The notes under the pieces: model-generated
Seen by the model: the letters and a program-made list of their open reading frames with translations, nothing else
Told to the model about the DNA's origin: nothing
Database searches by the model: none
Made by a program: the position numbers and the translations under genes
DNA from: Heracleum sosnowskyi
Taxonomy: Eukaryota; Streptophyta; Magnoliopsida; Apiales; Apiaceae
Reading direction: 5' to 3'
NCBI GenBank assembly: GCA_030848705.1
Contig: CM061243.1
Location: 97,648,436-97,712,435, forward strand
DNA length: 64,000 nucleotides
Shown here: one piece after another, positions 24,301 through 34,592 of the stretch
Numbering within the stretch: position 1 is the stretch's first letter
Layout: each line of letters begins with the position of its first letter

Positions 24301-25862
24301 ATCATACTGATAAGAGAGTTCAACAATTGTTTGCTAGAAAGGCACTCTCAATTTCAACTGAAGAATATCCTGATCTATCTCAAGAAGAATTTCTGAGACA
24401 ACAACAAGAGATCATGGAAAGCGTTAACAACCCTACTCCAGTTAGAGGAAGAGGAGGTAGAGGTAGGAGAGGTGCAAGAAGATGAAGAAGCTCATCAAAT
24501 CAAACAATGCCTAGACAGACAAGGTCTAGAGGTATAAGAATTGAAGAAATTCCTGATGCTTCTCAAACTCCAATAGCTCCTGATACTCCAGCTATTAGGA
24601 CTGCTATTCAGGAAGAAGATCAAGAAATAGATGATGGACCACAATTTAGAAGAAGACCAAAACAATCAAATCTCATCAGTAATACAACTCAAATTGAAGA
24701 TTCTAATCCTGACATTGTTCCTGACATTGTTCAAGATCCTGATGAATCTGAAATTCTACAAGAGATTGGTTTGATAATTTTATCTACTGTGGTTGATTCT
24801 CATAATGAAGAAGTAAAAAAAGAAGAAGAAGTCAGAAGAAGAGAAATCACAAGAACAACAAATAGAGATTTCAATCTCTATGTGCAAAAGCTTAAAAATT
24901 CAAATAGGAGGTTGTGGAGAAATGCAAGAAGACAACAACCTCAGATAGAAAGAAGCTATGTTCTTGAGAAGGAAAAAGACAAGAAGTGGAAACATATTGA
25001 CACACTTAGGTGTAATAGACCTATCAATTTTCAGTCTGGTGAAATTATAACAAATGTCTCCAGTGTTGCTGACTTTTCTGGTTCACAAAGATCCAAAGCA
25101 CTCTGGTTACAAATGTTTTCAAGCTTAAAGCAGATGCCACATAATTCAAGAGGAGGTATAGGTCACAGAGATGCTGAGTTTCTGAATATGCCATATGTTG
25201 ACCCTCACACTTTGACTGATATTGGAGGTAATTTAACTTCTGAACACCTGAACAATTTATTAGCTGTTGATATAGTTATAGATTGTCATGATGGTACTGA
25301 AAAGAAAGAGAAACTTCTGTACTTCATGAAAGATGAAAGTGTGAAGATTATGTCCATTCAAGAGCTGTTAGTCAAAACTACAAAGGAACTGAAATATGTT
25401 CACTATCTGCTTAAAAGGAAAAATAAAGTGTGCAAGGAATGGTCAGATATGATTCTGTCAACTATAAGGAGAAGATTTGATGAAGGAAGGAATTACAATG
25501 GTAATTATACTCCCATATACTTAAATCTGAGAGATCAAGATGTGGAAATGCAAAGAGACACTGCTTTTAAAGAAATGTTCTTTGGCATGAAGCAACTTAC
25601 TCTTAATTCTGATGGGAAGGAAATTGCTTACCACCTGGTTGAAGATGATAGTCTACCAAGAAGTTCAATTCAAAATCTCAGATCAGCTATCTACCAGATT
25701 AATGAGGAAGATGAAAAACTCAGAAATCTTAAGGAAAAACTGATTCAAATTCTTGATGAAAAAAACAAATTTGTTATCCAACTTCTTGAGGATGAATCTG
25801 TTCTATCAAAGAATTTAAACAGATTAGTTGCTACTGTAAATACTTGTACATTTTGTAAATAA
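21374..25862 (+). pseudogene. Sirevirus env-like third ORF (copy 1)
   Basis: The start is the ATG at 21374 (MASSSFMNKQ). Order: an N-terminal globular region found in many plant retroelement third ORFs (about 21374-22200; VWNIVTFDKGNSGLILMSFE); a basic Ser/Thr/Lys-rich region; TQEP and NPDG low-complexity repeats with an acidic Asp/Ser tract (about 22680-23370); a coiled-coil-like segment (about 23600-23870); QILT repeats; an Arg/Gly-rich stretch near 24440; and a conserved C-terminal region rich in charged residues. Lesions include a frameshift near 21897, stops at about 22459 and 24483, and a frameshift near 22880. Intact length would be roughly 1490 residues. No signal peptide or membrane segment is obvious, so the name env-like reflects position only. 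Confidence 0.7.
23879..23901 (+). promoter_or_regulatory. Internal polypurine tract with adjacent splice-donor-like GGTAAGT
   Basis: AAAAAGGGGGAGAAGGTAAG lies within the env-like ORF and recurs at 57379-57398 in copy 2. Multiplied polypurine tracts and conserved splice signals around the env-like region are described for Sireviruses. Use here is inferred. Confidence 0.55.
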
Positions 25863-25915
25863 GTTTTTGGCATCATTGAATCTAGGAATCTATACTTTAT
25901 TTTACAAAGTATGAG

Positions 25916-25927
25916 ATTGGGGGAGAT
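25916..25927 (+). promoter_or_regulatory. Polypurine tract (plus-strand primer site), copy 1
   Basis: ATTGGGGGAGAT lies immediately before the TGTTAG start of the 3' LTR, the expected position for second-strand DNA priming. Confidence 0.85.
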
Positions 25928-26474
25928 TGTTAGATCAGGATTCAATGATCGTCAGGATCTAGACTCAACTGATCAGGATTGCTGACGTCTCAGTATTGCA
26001 CAAACGTCAGTATCAGGATTGATATCAGGATTACTATCAGGACTGTGATCAGGATTTATCATCAGGACTGGAAGCTGATCAGGATTACAACTTCGAGTTA
26101 TATATGGAGTCTAGTTAAAGAAGGAAGTTTATTTTGTCGGTTCCTAGTTTATAGGAATGAAGCTGTCGGTTAAGATATGTTTCAATATTGTTTGTAATTG
26201 ATTTGGACTTATCTTGTAATCGATAGAGAAGCTGTGTAGTATATAAACACAGTTTAGGTTTTGATTTTATAATCAATCGCATACACGAGTATATTATAAC
26301 CTAGAAGCTCTCAAGAACATCAGAATTTCTTAAGAGAGTTTGTAACAGTTTTATATCAGATTTAATAAAGCTGTTATTATTCTTTCATATTTGTGATCTA
26401 TATTTTATTAAGTCGACAATCTTATACAATTGTATTCAACCCCCATTCTACAATTGATTATTTACTGGGCAACA
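25928..26474 (+). repeat. 3' LTR of Sirevirus copy 1
   Basis: It runs from TGTTAGATCAGG to GGGCAACA, 547 bp, and aligns along its length with the 5' LTR at 37480-38023. The U3 part is packed with ATCAGGATT/ATCAGGACT words. A TATATAAACA box is at about 26240-26249. Compared with the 37480 LTR it has small indels, including extra CAGTATTGCACAAACGTCAG-like sequence near 25990. Confidence 0.9.
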
Positions 26475-26566
26475 ATTTACTCTATTTGTGAACGATTTGC
26501 GATATTTGTTCGTTATTTACATTTCAATTAGATTAATTTTGTTAATAGCGAGGTCACCACTTCTCA

Positions 26567-29268
26567 CACTACGAAATGGATGCAGGGTTTTCAATTCTGG
26601 AGGGGTAACTCTCAACTTCTTGTGGACACATCACACAAGTGACACAACAACGGTTGCCCATTAGCACAATTAATATTCTGATTAATAGTACGTGGTGGTC
26701 GGTAAACCCATTAAGTTCAAGGAAAACGGAGGCTGTTGCTTGGATTCGGCGACAAAGTCGGGCTGTAATTTAAATGGGCACGTCGATCGTGTAATGCTGA
26801 GGGCTGTAGCCACGATGGCTGTGACACCTCCGCTGCCAGATCTAAGATGGGGTATGCACAGAAGCTTTTTGATAAAATGATTGCCCGAATTTTAGTTGCT
26901 TGGAGTAGTATTTGAAATTGGGGATATTCTTTTGATTATGGATTAAAGGTAAGCACCGTGTGAATTGACTCGACGGCAAGGTATGGAATTTTTAAACCTA
27001 AAATTTTGTTTGTTAAGCTTGCACGAATGAGTTACTGTTGGGAATTTTGTACCTGTTGGCTCACAAAGTGATGGTCGTGGAGTCCTCATCACATTTCCTG
27101 AGATTGCATTTAATTCGTTATATGCCTCTGCTGTCACTGGCCTGTGGACAAAAGTAGTCACAATTTTATTTGGTTTGTGTTCTTTGAAAAGGATTGCATA
27201 AACATGTCATCAACCATATGAAAGTAATGGGTGCTTCTCTAATATCTTTTCTCTGCCATGTTTATTATATGAAAAGAATGCAGCTATACGCATGAAACAA
27301 ATAAATTTCACTTGAGCTAAGAATGAATGAGGCAATGTGGGTAACGCGTACATTTAATGGACATACAAGAAAATACTCCTAATAATAGAATAAAAGATAG
27401 GTCAAGAGAGGGAGTCATACCATGGGACATAGATCTCTTGTCTGTCTGGCATGTAAACCGACCAGCTTCTGCCACCGTGAACCAAATAATATCCATATTT
27501 TGAAATATCATAACAAATCAACATATTACAGATGGTCTGGAATAAAAGAACTGAATGGAGTTTATGAAACCGAACCAGGAAACTTCAACAAGATTGTTGA
27601 GCTCATGCAGAAAATGCAGGAGTGTGGCCAACCTCCTAATGATATTGTGCAAGAGCTTGCTCCTGATTTTGATATATCTACTCTTGGCCAATTGCAAGTG
27701 CTTGTCTTGTTTCTTTCAGCACTTTCAAGTAAAATGATAATTTTGAAACACTGGCTTGCCCTATGATAGAGGGTTCATATGATTACAGAAGTAATATTGA
27801 AGGTATGTAGATGTTGTCCTAGATTCCTGATCACTTTTTCAGTCAACAGGCAGACCTCTTGCCCATTTTATCGGTGTTGAGTGATTACAATGAGAGATAA
27901 TAATAGGAAAACAGTACTAGGTTTGAATCATTTGATAGTCTTTGGCACTATTGTGATGCTGATTATTTTGGGTAACCGTACCCTTCTTGTAATGTGATTG
28001 AAGAAATTAAGTTTAGTATTATGGAGTCTAGGAAATAGGCAAAACCTCCAGAGACTAGGTTGATGGCAAATCAATTTTCCAGAGACTAGGTTTATGGCAA
28101 AGAAATTCTTGGTATTTCTTCTTATAAATAGTAGTATTACATACAAATAGTTTTTTTTAACACTTCTGATCCTTTTTTTGTCTAGTATGCCCACTTCTTT
28201 TTTCGTCTGTATCAAGCAGTTTCGTCTCTGTAATAAACTGCATTGTTTGTTTTATGTACGTGCAGATCTCCGGAGATGCTCGACTCTCAACAGAACTGTT
28301 GTATAATGTGACAAGAATACATTTGTTGCTCCTTGCTTGTCTCCTTGCAGTTTTCATTGTATTTTATAAAAGTTGTAAGCAACAAGTTAGAATAAATGTT
28401 ATTCATTTGGAAAGATGGTCGTCTATTGCTTGGTTACAACACTATCTCTAGGGGTGTACTCAAAGATGCCTCTCTGACTTTCGGCTCAAAGAAAAGTAGG
28501 GCGAGTGCAGCAACGATACATTGAGACAACTACGTTAAAGAACTTGAAATATTGCTAGAGGTTGTATATTTTTTCCTTAATGTGTACAAGTTATGTATTT
28601 TTTTTTTAGTTTTGTAAAAAATTTGTATATTTAGTATTTAAATTTTGATAAATGCTTTGATTTTGTATTTTTATTTTGGTTGGCCATTGTTTATAAAAAG
28701 AATATGTTTAAATTAAATGATTGTGTGAAGTGATAGACCGAACTATTGTCACTTAGATTTCTTACAACACTTTTTTGAAGAAAAAAACTTGTAACAATTG
28801 GTTACAACCAACAGATGGGGAAAACATGACGATTGTAATAAGAGATAACAGCCAACGGTTTCGTAATTAGAAACCATTTTGGTAATAAGTTTTTAGACAA
28901 TGTATTTGCTTATAACCGTTGACTAAAGGAAAGGAGAACAACTATTTTCTTCTATAGGAACCGTTGTGTTCATTTTAGTCAGACAATACGAACAGATTTA
29001 CTAGACCTTTGTGTTAATGCTAAAACAACAACACTTTTGTAATTCAATCCTCTTGCGCTTTCAACAACAGTTTTACCGAAATAGCGTTGTTGTTTCTGGC
29101 TTTTGTACAACACTTTTGGAAGCTCTAACCGTTGTCTTCAGGAATGTCATACAACGGTACGTACCGTTGTGTGATACATGTAACAGACGGCATCTCAATA
29201 GACAACGGTTTTTCGAAGCTTGAGACAGTGGGCAAAAAACGTTGTAAAACCTTGTTTTCCTTATAGTG
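26567..29268. mobile_element. Degenerate CACTA-type element carrying a PEX19 exon (left end uncertain)
   Basis: The right end is supported. 29180-29212 is base-for-base identical to 51340-51372 near the right end of the intact CACTA element at 45277-51428. Many AACCGTTG/ACAACGG subterminal words occur at 28845-29230, and the end reads CTTATAGTG. The left end is chosen at CACTACGAAA (26567) with one ACAACGG word nearby, but TIR similarity is weak and no 3-bp target duplication matches. The start could instead be elsewhere. No transposase is visible. Confidence 0.45.
27535..27696 (+). pseudogene. PEX19: PEX19 (peroxin-19) exon fragment
   Basis: The frame reads IKELNGVYETEPGNF, KIVELMQKMQECGQ and IVQELAPDFDISTLGQL, the conserved C-terminal block of plant PEX19. 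PEX19 is the cytosolic chaperone and import receptor for peroxisomal membrane proteins. Only this block is present: the homology begins and ends abruptly, as at exon borders, and the farnesylation motif (CaaX) that should follow is missing. It sits inside CACTA-related sequence, so it is a captured exon rather than a gene. Confidence 0.8.
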
Positions 29269-29379
29269 GATGCAATATGCAATTACCAAAAGTATGTATA
29301 CTACAGTGATTTTGGGCCGAACCAAAGGGGTGCATTTTGCAGATTAGTCTTTTTAGATATAGAGTGAATTTGCAATGTA

Positions 29380-29740
29380 GGCCTCGTTTCTTTGATGTAA
29401 CCAAGTCATGTAACTAGAAGTTCCTTGGATTAAAAATGAGTTACACTGTTTGGTTCATTGTATTTTAAATTGGACAAGGGAACTCAAACTTCCAAGGTTC
29501 TAGCGGTTACCACAAAACATGAAAATTTAGTTACCAAGGTTCATCATGGTCACTCTGAATTACATAGCTATCTAATGTAAAATCATTAATTACTTACCAA
29601 AATTAACGACGTAATTTCTAGTTACACAGTAATCATCCAAACGTAAATTTTTGAATCACCTTGGAACTTATAGTTGTAATTCAGTTACAAGGAAGCTTAA
29701 GTTCCTACGTAATTATAAAGTTGACGAAACAAACGAGGCC
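29380..29740. mobile_element. MITE, 361 bp
   Basis: The ends are inverted: GGCCTCGTTTCTTTG on the left, with CGAAACAAACGAGGCC on the right. GTA flanks both sides (29377-29379, 29741-29743), giving a 3-bp target duplication as in PIF/Harbinger-type elements, although their usual target is TWA. No coding capacity. Confidence 0.7.
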
Positions 29741-29743
29741 GTA

Positions 29744-30780
29744 GTCATAGAACAGTAACAACTATAATCTGTAAATAAATATATCTTATTCTCTTGTTTT
29801 GTTCTCAATTCTCCCTTGTTCATCATTAAAGATTTAGACAAATATGTATTATGTTTGTTATCATAGTTATATACATGTATTTTTTTTAAAAAAAATAACA
29901 ACATTTTTTAATGGTAGTGGGTAGGGACGGAATAAAAAATTTAAGATCCAGGGACAAAGATATTCGAGAGATTGTGTTTTTTTTTCCTTTTAAAAAAAGA
30001 AAAACCTGTACCTTTCAAAGAAAAGTGTTACAATATTTGAACCCTGCACTTCTATTTCCATCGCTCGATCAGAACGCTGGATTAGTAGTTCTTTTCTTTT
30101 CTTGAACATTTATGTTCTCAGAGATCTTAGATTATGCGAGAATCGTTTACAAAACTTGGAATGACAATAATCAACAAAATCATGTAGCTTATTTTGTGGT
30201 ACTTGGTCCGTCCCGGCAGTGAGATTGATCCTGTGCATACTACGATTTCATTAAAGATGAAATTGATGTTTTTATAAATGTCTATAGTCTTTATTTTTGT
30301 TTAAATAATATATAGTGGATATATCAATTTCCTATAAGAAATATCTGGTCTCGTTTGGACAGCTCAGTATATATATACACCATATAATATGGATCAGAAC
30401 ATTATTTGACTGTCTTTTTTGGCTAAGAATTTACAAATAGGTTCTCATCCCATTTCTAGCCGATGCCATCATGCCACAGATAAAAAATTACCTATCAGGC
30501 CTGGTCGTATGGCTTTGAATTGATTTCTGTTTTTGACAGAATATATTACTCATCTGCTGATAAAAAAAATTGACATCAACCTGATAGAGATCAATGGCCA
30601 CGTATAGAAACAAATTATGTTAGCTGCTACGTAAACAAACTTCAAGTCGAACTTATCTTATACTTCCGGCCCATTGTTTTCAACTTTGCCACGAATTCAT
30701 GCGGCATGCCGCAGCTGGGTTGCCTAATACGTACAAACTCTCAAACACTCTCGGGCCGACTCGATCCTCTTCTTTTCCGC
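29744..30780. other. AT-rich spacer upstream of the GH17 gene
   Basis: No gene is recognised. It includes the distal promoter of the GH17 gene. TTGAC cores, the core of WRKY-bound W-boxes, occur at about 30407 and 30569, but single cores are common by chance. Confidence 0.4.
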
Positions 30781-30788
30781 TATAAATA
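30781..30788 (+). promoter_or_regulatory. TATA box of the GH17 gene
   Basis: TATAAATA lies 69-76 bases upstream of the ATG, in the only well-placed TATA context before this gene. A start of transcription near 30812-30818 is inferred. Confidence 0.65.
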
Positions 30789-30856
30789 CGGCTTCAAGCT
30801 TTATGTAGAGCGCCATCCATCAGAGATAAGTAGTTCGGTTACATTTCTCTAGCAAT

Positions 30857-32133
30857 ATGTCTCGCAAGATGACCACAATGCTGCTATTACTTTCCTCGCT
30901 CTTTGCCTTCTTGCAAGCTACTTCAGGTACCCTAGGACATATCTATAGTATAATACGGTAGATAATGACATACTGTTAGATTATCAGTTCTCCTAAAATT
31001 TCAAGGGGTTACGAGGATGAGGCTTTTCGAGAATCATGAAATATATAAATTCTAAGAAATATTAAGCTAATCTTTTTGATATAATAATGATTTCATGTTT
31101 GTATGTTGTTATGCATGCAGGTGCTGGGCCACAAGATGTGGGTGTGTGCTACGCATCATATGCTAACAATCAACCATCCCCACAAGAAACTGTGTCTCTA
31201 GCCCGGTCGATGAGGATCCAGAGGATGAGACTCTACAGCCCCGACCGTAATGCTCTCCAAGCCCTCAGAAACACGGGCATCGAAGTCATACTTGGTGTCC
31301 CCAACGACCACCTTCAATGGGTGGCGTCCAACCAAAGGAACGCCAACGAGTGGGTCCAAGGCAACGTCAAGGACTATTCTGACGTCAATTTCAGGTTCAT
31401 AGCTGTCGGCAATGGAATTACCCCTGTACACTCCCAAACTGCCCAGTTCGCACGGTTTGTCTTACCAGCAATGCAAAACATTCGTAACGCACTTTCTTCA
31501 ATGGGACTGCAAAACAGAATTAGAGTCTCCACCGCCGTCGATCAATCAGAAATTCTTGGCAAATCTTTCCCGCCCTCAAATAGCGAATTCAAGACAGAAG
31601 TTCGACAATTTATTCAGCCCATTATTCAATTCATGGTTAGAAACGGCAACGCTCCATTGCTAGTAAACCTTCACCCTTACTACAGCTACATACACAACAA
31701 GGCCGACATTCCTCCACATATAAACCAGGGTAAAGGTAACCGAGATGCTCGTCTTGATTACGCTTTAATGAGGTCTTCAGATGTGTTGGTACAAGATGCA
31801 GGGCTAAGGTACACGAATGCATTCGATGCCTTGGTAGATAGTGTACACTCCGCAATGGAGAAGGTTGGTGGCAACTCTTTAGACATCGTCGTTTCTGAAA
31901 CTGGATGGCCTACAGCTGGTGGAAATGCAGCCAGCAACGAAAATGCGGCAACTCACAACAATAACTTGATTAACCATGTTCGCAACTTTGGGACACCGAA
32001 AAGGCCTCAGAAGCGTATCGAGACTTACATATTTTCTATGTTTGATGAGAACAAGAGAAGTGGGAACGAGTTCGAGAGGCACTGGGGCATCTTCTGGAAC
32101 AATAAACAAGCCAAGTACCAGATTAGGTTTTAA
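30857..32133 (+). CDS. Secreted GH17 endo-1,3-beta-glucosidase (PR-2 type), acid/base Glu replaced by Gly
   Basis: Two exons, 30857-30926 and 31121-32133, joined across a GT-AG intron (30927-31120), give 360 residues. An ATG at 31087 inside the intron would lose the signal peptide. Exon 1 encodes a hydrophobic secretion signal (TTMLLLLSSLFAFLQA). The mature part follows family order: GVCYASYANNQPS, RMRLYSPD, EVILGVPND, FIAVGN, PLLVNLHPYYSYI, the nucleophile motif ETGWPTAGG (Glu 283) and a C-terminal FDENK...NKQAKYQIRF. There is no GPI tail or X8 domain. GH17 enzymes cut beta-1,3-glucan such as callose or fungal wall. The GNE motif here reads VGNGI: residue 122 is Gly (GGA at 31414-31416). The Glu at this position is the acid/base catalyst, so activity is doubtful. 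A ~10-residue insertion follows NKADIP. The ORF is otherwise intact. Confidence 0.92.
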
Positions 32134-32182
32134 ACACACTAATTAATTAATTGTTAGTGGATATCTAAAAGTTCATATGTAA

Positions 32183-32188
32183 AATAAA
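32183..32188 (+). terminator. Poly(A) signal of the GH17 gene
   Basis: AATAAA lies 50 bases after the stop codon, a usual distance for a plant near-upstream element. Confidence 0.55.
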
Positions 32189-32289
32189 GTTTGGTCGTGC
32201 ATGTAGGAGGTTTGTATGGGAAATAAGAATTGTACGTGACAACCTCTTAATAAGATGCTATCGGTTGAATAATGTTGTGCCTTGACCTC

Positions 32290-32990
32290 TCAAAATGGGT
32301 CCATATACGAATAATCGAACCAAAATTCATAGAATCGAATTCGATTTTCTATCCGATTTATTAATCTGGTAATGATCCGAAAATCGATTTGAACCGATCC
32401 GAAAATTATTCGAACCAAAAATTTAACCGAAAATCATCCGATCCGATTATAATCCAGAACTGATCATAACCGAATAATAAATTATCCGAACCGAATATGA
32501 TTCGAAATACGGGATCCGATTAATATCCGAACTTTAAAAATGGTGAATTTAGTTTTAATTGAGTTACAACTTTTACAGATCATAATCTACATATATTAAA
32601 CCACTTTTAATTCAATAAATTAATTTATTTGTAAGCAAAATTCATATTTAAAACAATTTCATGTCAAAATTAACATAGATAATTAATCAATACTTTTGGA
32701 AAAGTACATTATTTTATATTAAAAATAATATATATAGTAATAAGATACTTTTTAAAGTCTTACAAATTAAAAAAAAATGAATGAGTAATGATACGAAAAT
32801 ATCTGAACCAAATTTATCCGACTTTAATCCAAATTTTATCTGATTTTAATAAGAAGTAGACCCGAACCGAATCGAATCTGATCCGAACTATACCCAAATA
32901 TATCATAACCGAAAATTGATCCGATCTGTGATTGATCTGATCCAAAACCGATCCGATTATCCGAATTGTCAGGTCTATACTTGTGCCCAG
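32290..32990. repeat. Degenerate (ATCCGAACCGA)-type repeat
   Basis: Words such as CCGATCCGA, ATCCGAACC and ACCGAAAAT recur in clusters at about 32330-32530 and 32810-32975, with AT-rich sequence between. All are in the same orientation. Similar blocks are common in plant repeats; the element of origin is not identified. Confidence 0.5.
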
Positions 32991-34592
32991 TGTATAAGAG
33001 AATTTTCAATAACATTGTGATAATAAGAAATATTGTTTTTAATATTATATTTCTTTCGTATGATATACCTTCTTTTAAAAATGCTCGAAATAATTGACAC
33101 CCAAAAGGTCAATTTTACAAAAAATTCTAAATGCCTTTGGAGGCCCTAGGTCCTAGTTTTCAATTTTCAAATTAAATAAAAAAAAATTATAAAGAAATTA
33201 ATTTCTGTTTTTTTGTAAAAGTATAATTTAATAAAATAAAAAAATCCAAAAATACAATTTTTTTTAAAACTATTTGAATATATGCGGGAAGGAACTAAAT
33301 TTAATTAAAATATAAATTAGTTTAAAAAGATCGAAAATTACAATCAAGTGCAACTGCAGTTATTTTCAGTTATAAACTGTAATTTTGTAAATATTTACTT
33401 AATTTAGCATTTTGGTGACCAGAATTTTATATTCACAATTTAGTGACACGATATTACTTTTATTTGTCAAAAAGAAAAAATGACTAACAACCACCTTTTT
33501 TTATCGAAAACATGGTCAATGTTGTATAATCTAATATTAGATAAAATTGAATGTAAGTTAAAATAAAAAAAAATGATGAAGATTAGATAATAAATTATTT
33601 TAATAAAATGTACAGAAAAAATGTAGCCCTAAAATTTTTGATGGCCCTAAGCCCATGCCTAGTCCGACTCCCTTCAAGCACCAGCAGGCGGCGTTCTGAG
33701 GTGGAGGTTGCGTTAACTCCACTTACTTGTCCTTGTCCTCCTGTGTTATATATATTTATCCCTAATTAATTTATCTTCAAATTGATGGTTGACAGATGTG
33801 TACGTAGAAACTGGCTAGTGGCGAAAATAGCTTGGACAAATTCAAATGTCGCTTGACGTTTTATGGCTTGTGATCGGTGTGCGAGCATGAAAGAATGATT
33901 ATACCAGGTCTTCTGCGTAAGATTAACAACTTTGAAATGCAACAAAAAGAAGTGGAATGTAGGAGGTTTGGGCTTTGTTCGGATGAAGCTGAACGGAGCA
34001 AGTTGTGTTCGAACTTGATTAAACAAAAAATATCAAGTGAAGAAAAGAAACCAAGTAGCAACATAGCACTTACTAATTGTCACATGAATAGTAATAATTG
34101 TGCACACTTTCTGCAAGACAGAAGATGTAGAAGAGGTGTAATTCAGTGTATTCGTGTTGAACTTGTTTAAGTGTAATTTTTGTTTAATGAAGTCCAATAT
34201 CTTTAGTTGAATTTCAGTTTAATGAAGTCATTGTAATTTTAGCTCAGTTGATATGAAGTTGTTTTGAGTTGTTCAAGCTCAATTGTGTTGGTTAGCAAGT
34301 ACCAATAAAAATAAATGAATGCAAATAAGTAGATATAAGCAATGATAAAACACATATAAATATCAACCAAACAAAAAGAAACATATGGGATAACATAAAT
34401 GCTTCAAAAATTTTGCCCAAAATAAAATGTTCATCTGAGATTCAACCATTCCTACTATTTGCCATAAAATAAGTTCACCATAAATTGTCTATCATCTCAA
34501 TACATTTTAGCCAAAAGATATGGAGTTAAATCTGAAATTAAACAGTCTTCTTGAAGGTACTTTTTTTTTTTTTTCTTCATTGCAGACTGCAA
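32991..34592. other. AT-rich intergenic stretch, no gene recognised
   Basis: A less AT-rich patch at about 33650-34170 has short ORFs on both strands, none resembling a known protein. The 3' flank of the Mutator-like transposase lies at the right end. Confidence 0.4.

Larger units (their letters stand above)
15092..26474 (+). mobile_element. Sirevirus-type Ty1/copia element, 5'-truncated (copy 1)
   Basis: Domain order on the plus strand is integrase C-terminus, RT, RNase H, env-like ORF, polypurine tract, 3' LTR. The 5' LTR, gag, protease and integrase core are absent. The extra ORF between RNase H and the 3' LTR, and repeated GGGGGAG tracts, are hallmarks of the Sirevirus lineage. A plus-strand solo LTR is inserted at 16012-19389. 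The element is dead, with stops and frameshifts in every ORF. Confidence 0.85.

Noticed and set aside
26567..26580. Firm left terminus of the third CACTA-type element
   Set aside because: CACTACGAAA is only a weak match to the right end and the flanking trinucleotides differ; kept as uncertain.
31087..31120. ATG at 31087 as start of the GH17 gene
   Set aside because: It lies in the intron. The ATG at 30857 gives a signal peptide and a correct GT-AG junction.
33766..34170. Short ORFs on both strands as a small gene
   Set aside because: No homology, no splice or promoter context, and both strands are equally open.
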